From Tardibacter sp963781025 (GTDB taxonomy: Bacteria > Pseudomonadota > Alphaproteobacteria > Sphingomonadales > Sphingomonadaceae), in NCBI GenBank assembly GCA_963781025.1, contig CAWADU010000003.1, positions 1,240,001-1,304,000 of the forward strand: a DNA stretch of 64,000 bases, read 5' to 3'. A model generated the notes under the pieces. That model worked only from the letters and a program-made list of their open reading frames with translations. It ran no database searches and was not told where the DNA came from. A program made the translations under genes and the position numbers. This document shows, piece by piece, positions 1 to 9,413 of the stretch (position 1 is its first letter; each line of letters opens with the position of its first letter).

Positions 1-26
1 GTCGTCCGAAATCGCCTTGGGGGGAC

Positions 27-812
27 GTGCATGTTCCCGAAGGTAGCCCCGGCAATTGGGAAGTCTCATCCCTGAAAGCCGCGCAGATGATCTGGGGTCA
101 TTCGCTGCTCGGTCCCTGCTCGCCCGACGAGCTTGCGACACTTGCCGCCTGGCTGAGACCCGGCAGAAGCACCCGGATTGCGCTGCTTGGCGCGGGCCTC
201 GGCGGCCTTGGCATGCACCTGTCGCGCGTTTGCCATTGCCGGGTGACCGGCTTCGAACAGGCCGAGGTGCTGCTGCGCCTCTGTCCCGACCGCAACCAGG
301 GTCATCTTCGCTCGCTCAATTCCATCACCGTCAAGACCGAACGCAGTTTTGATCACGTCATCGTCGATGGGCTGGGCCACCGGGCAGGCGATATCGCGCC
401 CCTTCTGAAACCCGGAGCGGCGCTGACCTCGCTTCGCGGATCGATGATCGTCAGGGCCTATTGCGTCGTCAGCCAGGAAATCCGTTCAGGCGATCGCCAC
501 CGGCGCTGGGTCGCCGCCGAGCCGGTCGCGCCGCATGTTCCGACCTATGACGAACTGATGCGGCAGATCGGGCGGCTCGGCTTTGCGGTCATCGAGGAAG
601 CCCGAACCGCCGATGTGCACGTCGCCGCCGTGGATGCCCGCTGGGCGCCGGCCGTCGAACTGATACGCCTGCTGCACGGCAAGGCAAACCAGCAGGCGCT
701 GATCCCCGCGCTGGTCGCCCAAGCGGAACGTTGGCGCGAACGGATGGAAATGATCCGCGAAGGCGACGTCGCGGTCGTCGAGGTTCTGGCGAAACGGCCG
801 GCGAACGGCTGA
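27..812 (+). CDS. SAM-dependent methyltransferase-like protein
   Basis: The 261-residue product has a glycine-rich motif I (IALLGAGLGGLG, about residues 51-62) followed by an acidic position after the next strand (VTGFEQ), and a late segment ending YDELMRQIGRLGF, as in class I methyltransferase folds. A methyl-transfer role is inferred and no substrate can be named. The chosen start is GTG at 27. The frame stays open to the window edge, so the true start may lie upstream and the gene may be 5' partial. It runs convergently into serB, whose stop begins at the next base. Confidence 0.55.
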   Translation: MHVPEGSPGNWEVSSLKAAQMIWGHSLLGPCSPDELATLAAWLRPGRSTRIALLGAGLGGLGMHLSRVCHCRVTGFEQAEVLLRLCPDRNQGHLRSLNSITVKTERSFDHVIVDGLGHRAGDIAPLLKPGAALTSLRGSMIVRAYCVVSQEIRSGDRHRRWVAAEPVAPHVPTYDELMRQIGRLGFAVIEEARTADVHVAAVDARWAPAVELIRLLHGKANQQALIPALVAQAERWRERMEMIREGDVAVVEVLAKRPANG

Positions 813-1701
813 TTATTCGGTCGACGCCCACATGTGGCGCGGATAGCCCTGGGCATAGAGCAGCGCGGACAGGTCATTATATTCAATCCGCGCCTGTGCC
901 GCAGCCGCCGTCTTCGGCTTGGCGTGATAGGCGACGCCAAGCCCCGCCGCTTCGATCATAGGCACATCGTTCGCGCCGTCGCCGACCGCCATCGTCTCTT
1001 CCCATGCCGCGCCCATCGCCGCTGCCTCTGCCAGCAGCGTCGCGCGCTTGACGGCGGAATCCACGACGGGCCGCGTCACCGTGCCCGTAAGTTTTCCGTC
1101 CACCATCTCCAATGTGTTCGAAATCGCCCGGTCGAATCCGATAGCGGCCGCGACGGGATCGGCAAAGACCGTGAAGCCGCCCGAAACCAGCACCGCACGC
1201 GCGCCGTTGGCCTTCATCGTGCGGATAAGCGCCTTGGCTCCGGGCATGATCCTGACCCGCTCCTCGCGGCACCGGTCGATCGTCGCCTTGTCCATCCCGG
1301 CGAGCAGCTTCACCCGCGCATCGAGCGCGCCGACGAAATCCAGCTCGCCCCGCATGGCGGCTTCGGTCACTGCGGCGACCTGCTCCTTGATGCCAAGGTA
1401 ATCGGCGAGTTCGTCGATGCATTCGATCGTGATCATCGTCGAAATCCATATCGGCGACGATCAGCTTCTTGCGCCGGTGCGCGGCCGACTGCACCACCAC
1501 ATCGACGCGCGGCAGCAGGTTTTCCAGCACCACGCGCGCCGCCGCGCGGTCAATTCCGTCCAGCACAAGGTCTGCCGCCCTGCCCATTTCAAGCCATGCG
1601 GGCTCGCCCGCCCCGCCGCCCGCCGCCACAATCGCATCGCGCGCTGCCGAAATATCGCCCGCATTCAACCTTTCCGCTGCTATCAGCGTCGCGATGAGCA
1701 T
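813..1701 (-). CDS. serB: Phosphoserine phosphatase SerB, +1 frameshift at the catalytic motif
   Basis: SerB hydrolyses O-phosphoserine in the last step of serine synthesis. The N-terminal regulatory region begins MLIATLIAAERL at 1701. The HAD core follows, with VLVSGGF (motif II) and VGDGANDVPMI (motif III/IV). Motif I should read DMDSTMITIECID, but the frame breaks inside it: the minus strand reads GATTTCGACG where GATTCGACG restores the motif. Removing one base gives 295 residues, the usual length for the alphaproteobacterial enzyme. The extra base lies in GAAATC at 1441-1446 on the plus strand and destroys a GAATC (GANTC) site. The start overlaps the divergent miaA start by 8 bp. I think the gene is intact and the frameshift artefactual, but a true lesion cannot be excluded. 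Confidence 0.85.
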
Positions 1702-2632
1702 CGAATCCCTTCCAGATGATCGTCCGTCCGTGGCGCTCATTGCAGGACCGACGGCCAGCGGCAAGTCGGCGCTTGCATTATCGTTCGCCGAAAGGACCGG
1801 CGGCGTCATCGTCAATGCGGACGCAAGCCAGGTCTACCGCGACCTTTCCATCCTGTCCGCACGTCCATCACCCGATGAGGAGACGCGCGCCGATCACCGG
1901 CTGTTCGGCTATATCGACGGTGCCATGGCCTGTTCGGCTGCCCGGTGGGCGGCGGACGCAAAAGAGGAAATCGAATCCGCCCATGCCGCCGGCCGCCTCC
2001 CCATCCTTGCCGGCGGGACCGGCCTTTATATCCGGACGCTGCTCGATGGCATTGCGCCCATTCCGCAAATCAACTCCGCCGTCCGCCAACACGTCCGCGA
2101 AATGCCGATAGAAGACGCCTATGCGGCCCTCACGCTCGAGGATCCCGCCGCCGCGACAGTGCTCAATCCCGCCGACAAGACACGGGTCGCGCGCGCGCTG
2201 GAGGTGATTCGCTCAACCGGTAAATCGGCCCTCGACTGGCGGCGGCAACGGCACGGCGGCATCGGCGAGCGCATCAGCCTGCACCCTGTCATCCTTATCC
2301 CCGATCGTGCGCTGCTCTATCAATGCTGCGATGCCCGCTTCGATGCGATGCTGAGCGCCGGTGCGATCGACGAAATCCGCGCGCTCCTTGCCCGCGATCT
2401 CGATCCCGAACTGCCGGTAATGCGGGCGATCGGCGTGCGCGAACTTGCGGCGGTGATCGAGGGCCGCCTTTCGATGGACGACGCCGCGAGGATCGCCAAA
2501 CAGGCGACCCGCAACTACGCCAAGCGCCAGCTCACCTGGTTCCGCAGACAGCCGCCTGCCGGATGGCCGAGATGCGCCGACAGTGACTCGGCAATGAAAA
2601 TCTTCACCGAACTTACCTCAAATTACCCATGA
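1694..2632 (+). CDS. miaA: tRNA dimethylallyltransferase MiaA
   Basis: MiaA transfers a dimethylallyl group to A37 of tRNAs reading UNN codons. The P-loop GPTASGKSALAL is near residues 18-29, followed by NADASQVYRDL (substrate-binding Asp), LAGGTGLYIRTLLDG, and the C-terminal ATRNYAKRQLTWFR that is conserved in the family. The protein is 312 residues, the normal size. The start ATG at 1694 was chosen because homology begins just after it; the open frame continues upstream but only as antisense of serB. It is divergent from serB with overlapping 5' ends, so the two promoters must lie inside each other's coding sequence. Confidence 0.93.
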   Translation: MSIESLPDDRPSVALIAGPTASGKSALALSFAERTGGVIVNADASQVYRDLSILSARPSPDEETRADHRLFGYIDGAMACSAARWAADAKEEIESAHAAGRLPILAGGTGLYIRTLLDGIAPIPQINSAVRQHVREMPIEDAYAALTLEDPAAATVLNPADKTRVARALEVIRSTGKSALDWRRQRHGGIGERISLHPVILIPDRALLYQCCDARFDAMLSAGAIDEIRALLARDLDPELPVMRAIGVRELAAVIEGRLSMDDAARIAKQATRNYAKRQLTWFRRQPPAGWPRCADSDSAMKIFTELTSNYP

Positions 2633-2668
2633 AGCATGGTTTTTGTAATTTAATTACACGCGCATGGG

Positions 2669-2697
2669 TTGACATAGAATTTTTCAACAGCTAGCGA
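2669..2697 (+). promoter_or_regulatory. Possible ilvBNC promoter
   Basis: A perfect TTGACA at 2669-2674 lies in an AT-rich stretch 61 bp before ilvB. At 17 bp spacing the -10 element would be TAGCGA (2692-2697), which is weak. The position between the miaA stop and ilvB supports a promoter. The -10 assignment is a guess. Confidence 0.35.
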
Positions 2698-2734
2698 CGC
2701 CGTTTTCCGCAGTGCGGCATGCAGGAGTTTAGGA

Positions 2735-4498
2735 ATGACGGCCGGAGATTTGTCGAAGGAGATCGGGGGCGCCGACATTTTGGTTCGTACGCTGACCGAC
2801 CTCGGCGTCGAAGTCATCTTCGGTTATCCGGGCGGCGCGGTGCTGCCGATCTATGACGCGCTGTTCAAACAGGACCGGATCAAGCACATCCTCGTCCGGC
2901 ACGAGCAGGCCGCCGTTCACGCGGCCGAAGGCTATGCGCGTTCGACCGGCAAGCCCGGTGTCGTCCTCGTCACCTCAGGCCCGGGCGCGACGAACGCGAT
3001 CACGGGCATCACCGACGCACTGATGGATTCGATTCCGATCGTCGTCATCACCGGCCAGGTCGCGACGCATCTGATCGGCTCCGACGCCTTTCAGGAAGCC
3101 GATACCGTCGGCCTGACGCGGCACTGCACCAAGCACAATTATCTGGTGAAGGACCCGGCAAAGGTCGGCACCGTTGTCGCGGAAGCGTTCCACATCGCGA
3201 CATCGGGCCGCCCCGGTCCGGTCGTGATCGATCTGCCCAAGGACGTACAGGTCGCGACCGCGCCCTATGTCCGCCCCGGCAAGGTCGAGCACAAGACCTA
3301 CAAGCCGCAGATGAAGGGCGATCTCGCCGCCATCGAACGCATGGTCGAGCTGTTGGAGAAAGCGAAGCAGCCGATCCTTTATACCGGCGGCGGCATCATC
3401 AATTCAGGCCCCGGCGCGTCGCAGCTCCTGCGCGAACTGGCGCGGATCACCGGCGCTCCGGTCACATCGACGCTGATGGGGCTCGGCGCCTTTCCGGCTT
3501 CCGATCCGCAATGGCTCGGCATGCTCGGCATGCACGGCACCTATGAAGCCAATTGGGCGATGAACCGGGCGGATCTTATCATCTGCCTTGGCGCGCGCTT
3601 CGACGACCGCGTCACCGGGCGGCTCGACGCGTTCGCGCCCAATTCGTTCAAGATCCACGTCGATATCGACCGCTCGTCGGTCAACAAGACGGTTCGTGTC
3701 GATCTGCCCGTCATCGGCGACGTCGGCCGGGTGATGGAAGACATGATCAAGCTGTGGAAGGGCGGGCAGCGCCAGGCGCAGAACCTTGAAGGCTGGTGGC
3801 GGCAGATCGACGAATGGCGGGCGAAGAAGTCGCTGGCGTTCGAGCAGAGCGGCCCCGAAATCCTGCCCCAACATGCTGTCCGCCAGCTATGGCAGGCGAC
3901 CCACGCCCAAAAGCCGATCATCACCACCGAGGTCGGCCAGCATCAGATGTGGGCTGCTCAGCACTTCGATTTCGAAGGGCCGAACAAATGGCTGACGTCG
4001 GGCGGGCTCGGCACCATGGGCTATGGCCTGCCCGCCGCCATCGGCGCCCAGCTCGGCAATCCCAATGCTCTGGTCATCGACATCGCGGGCGAAGCCTCGA
4101 TCCTGATGAACATTCAGGAGATGTCGACGGCAGTGCAATATCGTCTGCCGGTCAAGGTCTTCATCCTCAACAACGAATATATGGGGATGGTCCGGCAGTG
4201 GCAGGAGCTGACCTACGCCAGCCGCTATTCGGAAAGCTATTCGGATGCGCTGCCCGATTTCGTGAAACTGGCCGAAGCCTATGGCTGGACCGGAATCCGG
4301 ATCGAGAGTCCGGAGGAGCTTGACGCCGGAATCAAGCGGATGATCGAGACGCCGGGTCCAGTGATGGTCGATTGCCGGGTAGCAAAGCTCGCCAACTGCT
4401 TCCCCATGATACCGTCGGGTGCGGCGCATACCGACATGATCCTCCAGGCGGCGCAGGTTTCGGGCGAACTCGATGACGAGGCCAAGGCGCTGGTTTGA
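2735..4498 (+). CDS. ilvB: Acetolactate synthase large subunit
   Basis: The enzyme condenses two pyruvates, or pyruvate and 2-ketobutyrate, with ThDP and FAD in valine/leucine/isoleucine synthesis. The 587 residues show the ThDP-activating glutamate in VRHEQAAVHAAEGYAR (about residue 54), the central FAD domain with LGARFDDRVTG, and the C-terminal ThDP/Mg motif IDIAGEASILMNIQEM; alphaproteobacterial enzymes often carry GEAS here instead of GDGS. VRQWQEL follows as expected. The start ATG at 2735 has a weak AGGA upstream (cagGAGtttAGGA). ilvN follows after 44 bp, so the two subunits are probably co-transcribed. Confidence 0.96.
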   Translation: MTAGDLSKEIGGADILVRTLTDLGVEVIFGYPGGAVLPIYDALFKQDRIKHILVRHEQAAVHAAEGYARSTGKPGVVLVTSGPGATNAITGITDALMDSIPIVVITGQVATHLIGSDAFQEADTVGLTRHCTKHNYLVKDPAKVGTVVAEAFHIATSGRPGPVVIDLPKDVQVATAPYVRPGKVEHKTYKPQMKGDLAAIERMVELLEKAKQPILYTGGGIINSGPGASQLLRELARITGAPVTSTLMGLGAFPASDPQWLGMLGMHGTYEANWAMNRADLIICLGARFDDRVTGRLDAFAPNSFKIHVDIDRSSVNKTVRVDLPVIGDVGRVMEDMIKLWKGGQRQAQNLEGWWRQIDEWRAKKSLAFEQSGPEILPQHAVRQLWQATHAQKPIITTEVGQHQMWAAQHFDFEGPNKWLTSGGLGTMGYGLPAAIGAQLGNPNALVIDIAGEASILMNIQEMSTAVQYRLPVKVFILNNEYMGMVRQWQELTYASRYSESYSDALPDFVKLAEAYGWTGIRIESPEELDAGIKRMIETPGPVMVDCRVAKLANCFPMIPSGAAHTDMILQAAQVSGELDDEAKALV

Positions 4499-4542
4499 TA
4501 TTGATCCCGCCATGGCTGCGACGGACGACAGGGAAAGATTGC

Positions 4543-5058
4543 ATGCACATCAAGGAAGAAACGACCGAGCGCCATACGCTCTCGATCCTGGTCGATAACG
4601 AAGCTGGCATATTGGCCCGCATCGCCGGCCTGTTCACGGCGCGCGGCTACAATATCGAAAGCCTGACGGTGGCCGACGTCACCGAAAATCACGCCGTCAG
4701 CCGCATCACCATCGTCACCAAGGGTACGCCGGCCGTGATCGAGCAGATCATCCATCAGCTCGACCGGCTGATACCCGTCCATGCGGTCAATGACCTGTCG
4801 GCAAAGGGGCCGCATGTCGAGCGCGAAATGGCGTTGGTGAAGGTCGCGGGCACGGGCGACCACCGGATCGAGGCGCTGCGGCTGGCCGAGGTCTATCGCG
4901 CCCGTGTCGTCGACGCGACCATCTCCAGCTTCATCTTTGAAGTGACCGGCACGACCGAGAAGATCGACACCTTCGTGGGGCTGATGCGCGAGGTCGGACT
5001 GATCGAGGTCGCCCGTACCGGCGTCGCCGCGATCGCCCGGGGCAAGGAGCTGACCTGA
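4543..5058 (+). CDS. ilvN: Acetolactate synthase small (regulatory) subunit
   Basis: This 171-residue protein contains the N-terminal ACT domain (HTLSILVDNEAGILARIAGLF, about residues 11-31) that binds valine for feedback inhibition, and a C-terminal domain ending EVARTGVAAIARG. It activates the IlvB large subunit. The ATG at 4543 was preferred to an in-frame TTG at 4495 because the ACT domain starts 10 residues later and GGGAAAG lies 6-12 bp upstream. It follows ilvB in the same orientation. Confidence 0.95.
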   Translation: MHIKEETTERHTLSILVDNEAGILARIAGLFTARGYNIESLTVADVTENHAVSRITIVTKGTPAVIEQIIHQLDRLIPVHAVNDLSAKGPHVEREMALVKVAGTGDHRIEALRLAEVYRARVVDATISSFIFEVTGTTEKIDTFVGLMREVGLIEVARTGVAAIARGKELT

Positions 5059-5064
5059 TGCTCC

Positions 5065-5092
5065 CGTCATTCCCCCCTTTGCGGGGATGACG
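5065..5092. repeat. Intergenic palindrome between ilvN and ilvC
   Basis: CGTCATTCCCC and GGGGATGACG face each other across a short loop just after the ilvN stop and form a strong GC-rich stem. A second imperfect dyad follows at about 5152-5176 (CGTCCCGAGCC and GTCGAGGGATG). Both resemble the short palindromes commonly scattered through sphingomonad intergenic regions. They could also attenuate transcription between ilvN and ilvC. Confidence 0.55.
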
Positions 5093-5194
5093 ATTTCAAA
5101 TTGTTGAATGCGCGGATAGCCGCTACAGCGGCCGCAATTTTGAGAATCGTTCGTCCCGAGCCAAGTCGAGGGATGCCAGACCGAAGGAAAGAAA

Positions 5195-6214
5195 ATGCGC
5201 GTTTATTACGATCGCGACGCCGATGTCGCGCTGATCAAGAGCAAGAAGATCGCCATCATCGGCTATGGCAGCCAGGGCCACGCCCATGCCCAGAACCTGA
5301 AGGATTCGGGCGTCGGCGAAGTCGCGGTTGCACTGCGTCCCGGCTCTCCCACCGCGAAAAAGGCCGAAACCGCCGGCTTCAAGGTGCTGACCAACGCCGA
5401 GGCGGCGAAATGGGCCGATGTGATCATGGTGCTGGCGCCAGACGAGCATCAGGCCGCGATCTACAACGACGACCTGAAGGACAATCTGAAGCCTGGCGCG
5501 GCGCTTGCCTTCGCCCATGGCCTTAACGTCCACTTCGGTCTGATCGAGCCGCGTGCGGACATCGACGTGTTCATGATCGCGCCCAAAGGCCCCGGCCACA
5601 CCGTGCGTTCGGAATATCAGCGTGGCGGCGGCGTGCCCTGCCTGATCGCGATCGCCCAGGACAGCTCGGGCAATGCACATGACGTCGCGCTGTCTTATGC
5701 GTCGGCGATCGGCGGCGGGCGTTCGGGCGTGATCGAGACGACCTTCAAGGAAGAGTGCGAAACCGACCTGTTCGGCGAGCAGGCCGTGCTTTGCGGCGGC
5801 CTTTCGCACCTCATCATGGCCGGTTTCGAAACGCTGGTCGAGGCGGGCTACGCGCCCGAAATGGCTTATTTCGAATGCCTCCACGAGGTGAAGCTGATCG
5901 TTGACCTGATGTATGAAGGCGGCATCGCCAACATGCGCTATTCGATCTCGAACACCGCCGAATATGGCGACTATCACACCGGCCCGCGCGTCATCACCGA
6001 CGAGACCAAGGCCGAGATGAAACGCGTCCTCGACGACATCCAGAAGGGCAAGTTCGTCCAGCGCTTCGTGCTTGACAACAAGGCGGGCAACCCGGAACTG
6101 AAGGCCGCCCGCAAGCTCCAGAACGAGCACCAGATCGAGAAGGTCGGTGCGGAACTGCGCGCCATGATGCCCTGGATCACCAAGAACAAGCTGGTCGACA
6201 AGGACAAGAACTGA
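5195..6214 (+). CDS. ilvC: Ketol-acid reductoisomerase (class I)
   Basis: IlvC converts acetolactate or acetohydroxybutyrate to dihydroxy acids with NADPH and Mg2+. The Rossmann motif GYGSQGHAHAQNL is at about residues 24-36. The acidic metal ligands lie in ETDLFGEQAVLCGG and in the C-terminal knotted domain (YFECLHEVKLIVDLMYEGG, then SNTAEYG). At 339 residues it is a class I short form. GGAAAGAAA precedes the ATG at 5195. It completes the ilvBNC cluster. Confidence 0.97.
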   Translation: MRVYYDRDADVALIKSKKIAIIGYGSQGHAHAQNLKDSGVGEVAVALRPGSPTAKKAETAGFKVLTNAEAAKWADVIMVLAPDEHQAAIYNDDLKDNLKPGAALAFAHGLNVHFGLIEPRADIDVFMIAPKGPGHTVRSEYQRGGGVPCLIAIAQDSSGNAHDVALSYASAIGGGRSGVIETTFKEECETDLFGEQAVLCGGLSHLIMAGFETLVEAGYAPEMAYFECLHEVKLIVDLMYEGGIANMRYSISNTAEYGDYHTGPRVITDETKAEMKRVLDDIQKGKFVQRFVLDNKAGNPELKAARKLQNEHQIEKVGAELRAMMPWITKNKLVDKDKN

Positions 6215-6220
6215 TCCGTC

Positions 6221-6237
6221 TTCGCCGAAACGGCGAA
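6221..6237. terminator. Hairpin after ilvC
   Basis: A perfect 7-bp stem (TTCGCCG, loop AAA, CGGCGAA) starts 7 bp after the ilvC stop and before the convergent yceI-like gene. It is followed by As rather than Ts on the plus strand, so it is not a textbook intrinsic terminator, but it is the only stem in this convergent gap. Confidence 0.4.
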
Positions 6238-6287
6238 AAAGGTGCAAGGCGCGGCGATCCCATGATTTCCGTGCCTTTTTCCTGGCC

Positions 6288-6908
6288 CTATTTCATCTCG
6301 AACGCGGCGGTGATCTTCAGGTCAACCTCGTCGCTCACCATCGGCACGCCATAGCCGACGCCAAAATCGGCCCGCTTGATTTCCGTCTCGGCGGTGAAGC
6401 CAACCGTGGGCGCCTTGTTCATTGGGCCGATGCCCTGCCCGGTGAACTTGGCCTTCAATGTCACCGGCTTCGTCACGCCATGGACGGTCAGATTGCCTGC
6501 GATGTCGGCCGTGGTCGCGCTGGTCGGTCTCACCGACGTCGACGTGAAGCTGAGCGTCGGGAACTTCGCCGCATCGAAGAAGTCCGGGCTGTTCAGATGC
6601 TTCGTCAGCTCGTCATTGTTGGTGCGGATGCTGGCCATCGGCACTGTCACGGTGACCTTGCTGTTCGCCAGATTCTTCGGATCAAGTTGCAGGGAGCCCT
6701 GCCCTTCCCCGAAAAGGATGTAATAGGGATTGAAGCCCAGGTGCATCACCCTGGCGACAACCTGGTTATGGGCGCTATCCACCTGATACGTGCCGGCCTT
6801 GATGCCTGTGGTGCTTGGGGTGCCGGGCGCTTGTTGCGCGGTGGCCGGTTGCGCCGAAGCCCCGGCCAAGCACAGCACCATAGCCGATCCGAATATCGCA
6901 GACCTCAT
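6288..6908 (-). CDS. YceI family periplasmic protein
   Basis: The 206-residue product starts with a cleavable signal peptide (MRSAIFGSAMVLCLAGASA, then QPATAQQ). The mature part has the YceI lipocalin-like beta-barrel signature: AGTYQVDSAHNQVVARVMHLGF, then FFDAAKFPTLSFTSTSV, then GNLTVHGVTKPVTLKAKF. These proteins bind isoprenoid-type lipids in the periplasm; the ligand here is unknown. The start at 6908 was chosen over an upstream in-frame one at 6974 because GGGAGA lies 7-12 bp before it and the signal peptide begins there. Confidence 0.88.
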   Translation of the reverse strand: MRSAIFGSAMVLCLAGASAQPATAQQAPGTPSTTGIKAGTYQVDSAHNQVVARVMHLGFNPYYILFGEGQGSLQLDPKNLANSKVTVTVPMASIRTNNDELTKHLNSPDFFDAAKFPTLSFTSTSVRPTSATTADIAGNLTVHGVTKPVTLKAKFTGQGIGPMNKAPTVGFTAETEIKRADFGVGYGVPMVSDEVDLKITAAFEMK

Positions 6909-6942
6909 CAGAGCATCTCCCTCTTTTAAAAGCAGCGGCAGA

Positions 6943-7131
6943 TTAGCCGCGCAGGGTCGCAAGTACAGCCGCAACTTCGGCTACGCGTTTTCCCTGGAAA
7001 CGGGGGGCGGCCAGATCCGCTTCCGTGGGCGGCGTGGCATGAAAGTCGGCAAACCGCTGGGCGACGACAGCAAGGGCTGGACATCCTTTGGCCGCATCAC
7101 TTATACGCCCATCCATGCACCGTTTCGGCAC
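6943..7131 (-). CDS. Small ORF of unknown function between leuA and the YceI gene
   Basis: The 365-bp gap between the YceI start and leuA contains one plausible short minus-strand frame: GTG at 7131 (or ATG at 7116), 62 or 57 residues, ending KRVAEVAAVLATLRG. Just upstream, in another minus-strand frame (about 7149-7208), there is a short open piece ending LKWPSEIVTPKGV. Together they could be the decayed end of a gene. I recognise neither piece. The leuA promoter must also lie in this gap. Confidence 0.22.
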   Translation of the reverse strand: MPKRCMDGRISDAAKGCPALAVVAQRFADFHATPPTEADLAAPRFQGKRVAEVAAVLATLRG

Positions 7132-7273
7132 CCTTGCGCTTCTACGACTTACACGCCCTTAGGCGTGACGATTTCGCTCGGCCATTTCAGGCTTTCGAGC
7201 AGCAGCGCCTAAGGGGTACAATCCGCCAGAATTTCAATCCGCACCCCCATGATGGGTCAACGGAGTGCGCGAG

Positions 7274-8818
7274 ATGACCGATACCGTTTTGATCTTCGAC
7301 ACCACCTTGCGCGATGGCGAGCAGTCGCCCGGCTGTTCGATGAACCTGGAAGAAAAGCTGAAGGTGGCCGATCAGCTTGAGGCGCTGGGCGTCGATATCA
7401 TCGAGGCCGGGTTCGCCATCGCGTCCGAAGGCGATTTCGAAGCCGTCACCGAAGTCGCGAAACAATGCACCAAGGCGACCGTCGCCAGCCTCGCCCGCGC
7501 CGCCACCGCGGACATCGAACGGGCCGCCGCCGCGGTGAAGCACGCGGCAAAGCCCCGCATCCATACCTTTATCGCGACCTCCCCGCTCCACATGCGCGTC
7601 AAGCTGAACAAAACGCCGGAGCAAGTGCTGGAGGCGATCCACGCTTCCGTGTCGCTGGCCCGCAGCCTGGTGCCTGATGTCGAATGGTCGGCAGAAGACG
7701 CGACCCGTTCCGACCCGGAATTCCTGGCCCGGGCGATTGAAACCGCGATCAAGGCCGGTGCGCGAACCATCAATCTGCCCGACACCGTCGGCTATGCGAC
7801 GCCCGAAACCTATGGCCGGATGTTTCGCGAGATGCGCGAACGGGTGCCTGACAGCGATCTCGCCATATTCTCCACCCACTGCCACAACGACCTGGGCCTG
7901 GCGGTGGCCAACACGCTTGCCGCGGTCATGGCGGGCGCGCGTCAGGTAGAATCGACGATCAACGGCATCGGCGAGCGCGCGGGCAATGCGGCGGTCGAGG
8001 AAATCGCGATGGCGCTGAAGGTGCGTCATGACGTCATGCCGGTGCGCACCAACATCGTCTCGACCGAGATCACGCGCGCAAGTCGAATGATTTCCGGGAT
8101 CACCGGTTTTCAGGTGCAGCCGAACAAGGCGATCGTCGGCGCCAACGCCTTTGCGCATGAAAGCGGCATCCATCAGGACGGCATGATCAAGGACGCGTCG
8201 ACCTACGAAATCATGACGCCCGAAAGCGTCGGCCTCACCGCGTCCAATCTGGTGATGGGCAAGCATTCGGGCCGCGCCGCCTTCCGCCAGAAGCTGGAGG
8301 AAATGGGCTATAGGCTGGGCGATAACGAGTTCCAGGACGCCTTTCACCGCTTCAAGGCATTGGCTGACGCAAAGAAGCACATCTACGACGAGGACATTGT
8401 CGCCCTTGTCGATGACGAGGTCTTGCGCGGACACGACCGGATTCAGGTGAAGGAGGTGGAGGTCTATTGCGGCTCCAACGGTCCGCAGCGCGCGATCCTG
8501 ACGCTTGAGGTCGATGGCGAGGAAAAGACCGTCACTTCACGCGGTAATGGCCCCGTCGATGCGCTGTTCAATGCCATCCGCATGATCGTCCCGCACGACA
8601 GCTCGGTGCTGGAAAAGTACGAGGTTCATGCCGTCACCGGCGGCACCGACGCGCAGGCCGAAGTTTCCGTCCTGCTGTCCGAAGACGGCAAGACCACCCG
8701 GGGGCGCGGCGCGCATGTCGACACCATGGTCGCTTCGGCGCGCGCCTATGTGAACGCGCTCAACAAGCTGACAGTGAAACGCGGAAAATCGGCGCCCGAC
8801 GCGCTTGCGGCCGGCTGA
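7274..8818 (+). CDS. leuA: 2-isopropylmalate synthase
   Basis: LeuA condenses acetyl-CoA with 2-ketoisovalerate, committing carbon to leucine. The TIM-barrel catalytic domain shows IFDTTLRDGEQSPGC near the N-terminus, THCHNDLGLAVAN, NGIGERAGNA and HESGIHQDG, which together supply the metal ligands. The C-terminal allosteric domain (about residues 390-514) follows, with GNGPVDALFNAI, and mediates leucine feedback. ATG 7274 is preferred to GTG 7265 because GGAG lies 8 bp before it. The protein has 514 residues, the normal size. Confidence 0.95.
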   Translation: MTDTVLIFDTTLRDGEQSPGCSMNLEEKLKVADQLEALGVDIIEAGFAIASEGDFEAVTEVAKQCTKATVASLARAATADIERAAAAVKHAAKPRIHTFIATSPLHMRVKLNKTPEQVLEAIHASVSLARSLVPDVEWSAEDATRSDPEFLARAIETAIKAGARTINLPDTVGYATPETYGRMFREMRERVPDSDLAIFSTHCHNDLGLAVANTLAAVMAGARQVESTINGIGERAGNAAVEEIAMALKVRHDVMPVRTNIVSTEITRASRMISGITGFQVQPNKAIVGANAFAHESGIHQDGMIKDASTYEIMTPESVGLTASNLVMGKHSGRAAFRQKLEEMGYRLGDNEFQDAFHRFKALADAKKHIYDEDIVALVDDEVLRGHDRIQVKEVEVYCGSNGPQRAILTLEVDGEEKTVTSRGNGPVDALFNAIRMIVPHDSSVLEKYEVHAVTGGTDAQAEVSVLLSEDGKTTRGRGAHVDTMVASARAYVNALNKLTVKRGKSAPDALAAG

Positions 8819-8963
8819 GCGAGCGCGCCCCATCGCGGGGCCCGGTTGATCTCAAGCCGGTGGCCCTGCCTCTCAATTGGACGACGACGGAACGAATTTT
8901 CCATTGGTCAGTCATACCAGTGGCTTGCCGACACAAGGCGGGCCGCGACCAATGGAGGTTCGG

Positions 8964-9401
8964 ATGAAGACCAGGATCATCGCAGCGCTTCTCGCGATTT
9001 CCGTCGCCGCGCCGGTATTTGCCGACCCACCCGCCTGGGCGCCGGCCCATGGCCGCCGCGACCGGGACGAGCGCTCGTGGCACGATTATCGCAATTACGA
9101 CTATAACCGGCCCGACAAGCGCTACGGCCGCTATAACGCCGACCGCTATTATCGCGATGGCCGCTACTACAAGCAGCGGCGGCTGAGCTACGGGGACCGC
9201 ATCTACCGTGGCCGTAATGGCCGCTATTATTGCCGCCGCCCGGACGGCACCACCGGCCTCATCATAGGCGCGCTCGGCGGCGGCCTGCTTGGCAATGCCA
9301 TCGCTCCAGGTGATTCCAAGACGGTTGGCACCATCGTCGGCGGTGGCCTTGGCGCCGTGGTCGGCCGTTCGATCGCTCGCGACGGCGTCAGGTGCCGCTG
9401 A
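8964..9401 (+). CDS. Glycine-zipper 2TM (17-kDa antigen-like) envelope protein
   Basis: This 145-residue protein has a signal peptide (MKTRIIAALLAISVAAPVFA), a Tyr/Arg/Asp-rich linker (DRYYRDGRYYKQRR), and a C-terminal glycine zipper (IIGALGGGLLGNAIA, then GTIVGGGLGAVVG) of the Rickettsia 17-kDa antigen type. Such proteins associate with the outer membrane. The start was chosen by the signal peptide and a GGAGG-like site (aatGGAGGttcgg). It is convergent with mutL. Confidence 0.8.
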   Translation: MKTRIIAALLAISVAAPVFADPPAWAPAHGRRDRDERSWHDYRNYDYNRPDKRYGRYNADRYYRDGRYYKQRRLSYGDRIYRGRNGRYYCRRPDGTTGLIIGALGGGLLGNAIAPGDSKTVGTIVGGGLGAVVGRSIARDGVRCR

Positions 9402-9413
9402 GGAAGGAAGCCG

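Noticed and set aside
2735..4498. GEAS instead of GDGS in the ThDP motif of IlvB as a defect
   Set aside because: Alphaproteobacterial acetolactate synthases often carry this variant, as I recall, and all other motifs are intact.
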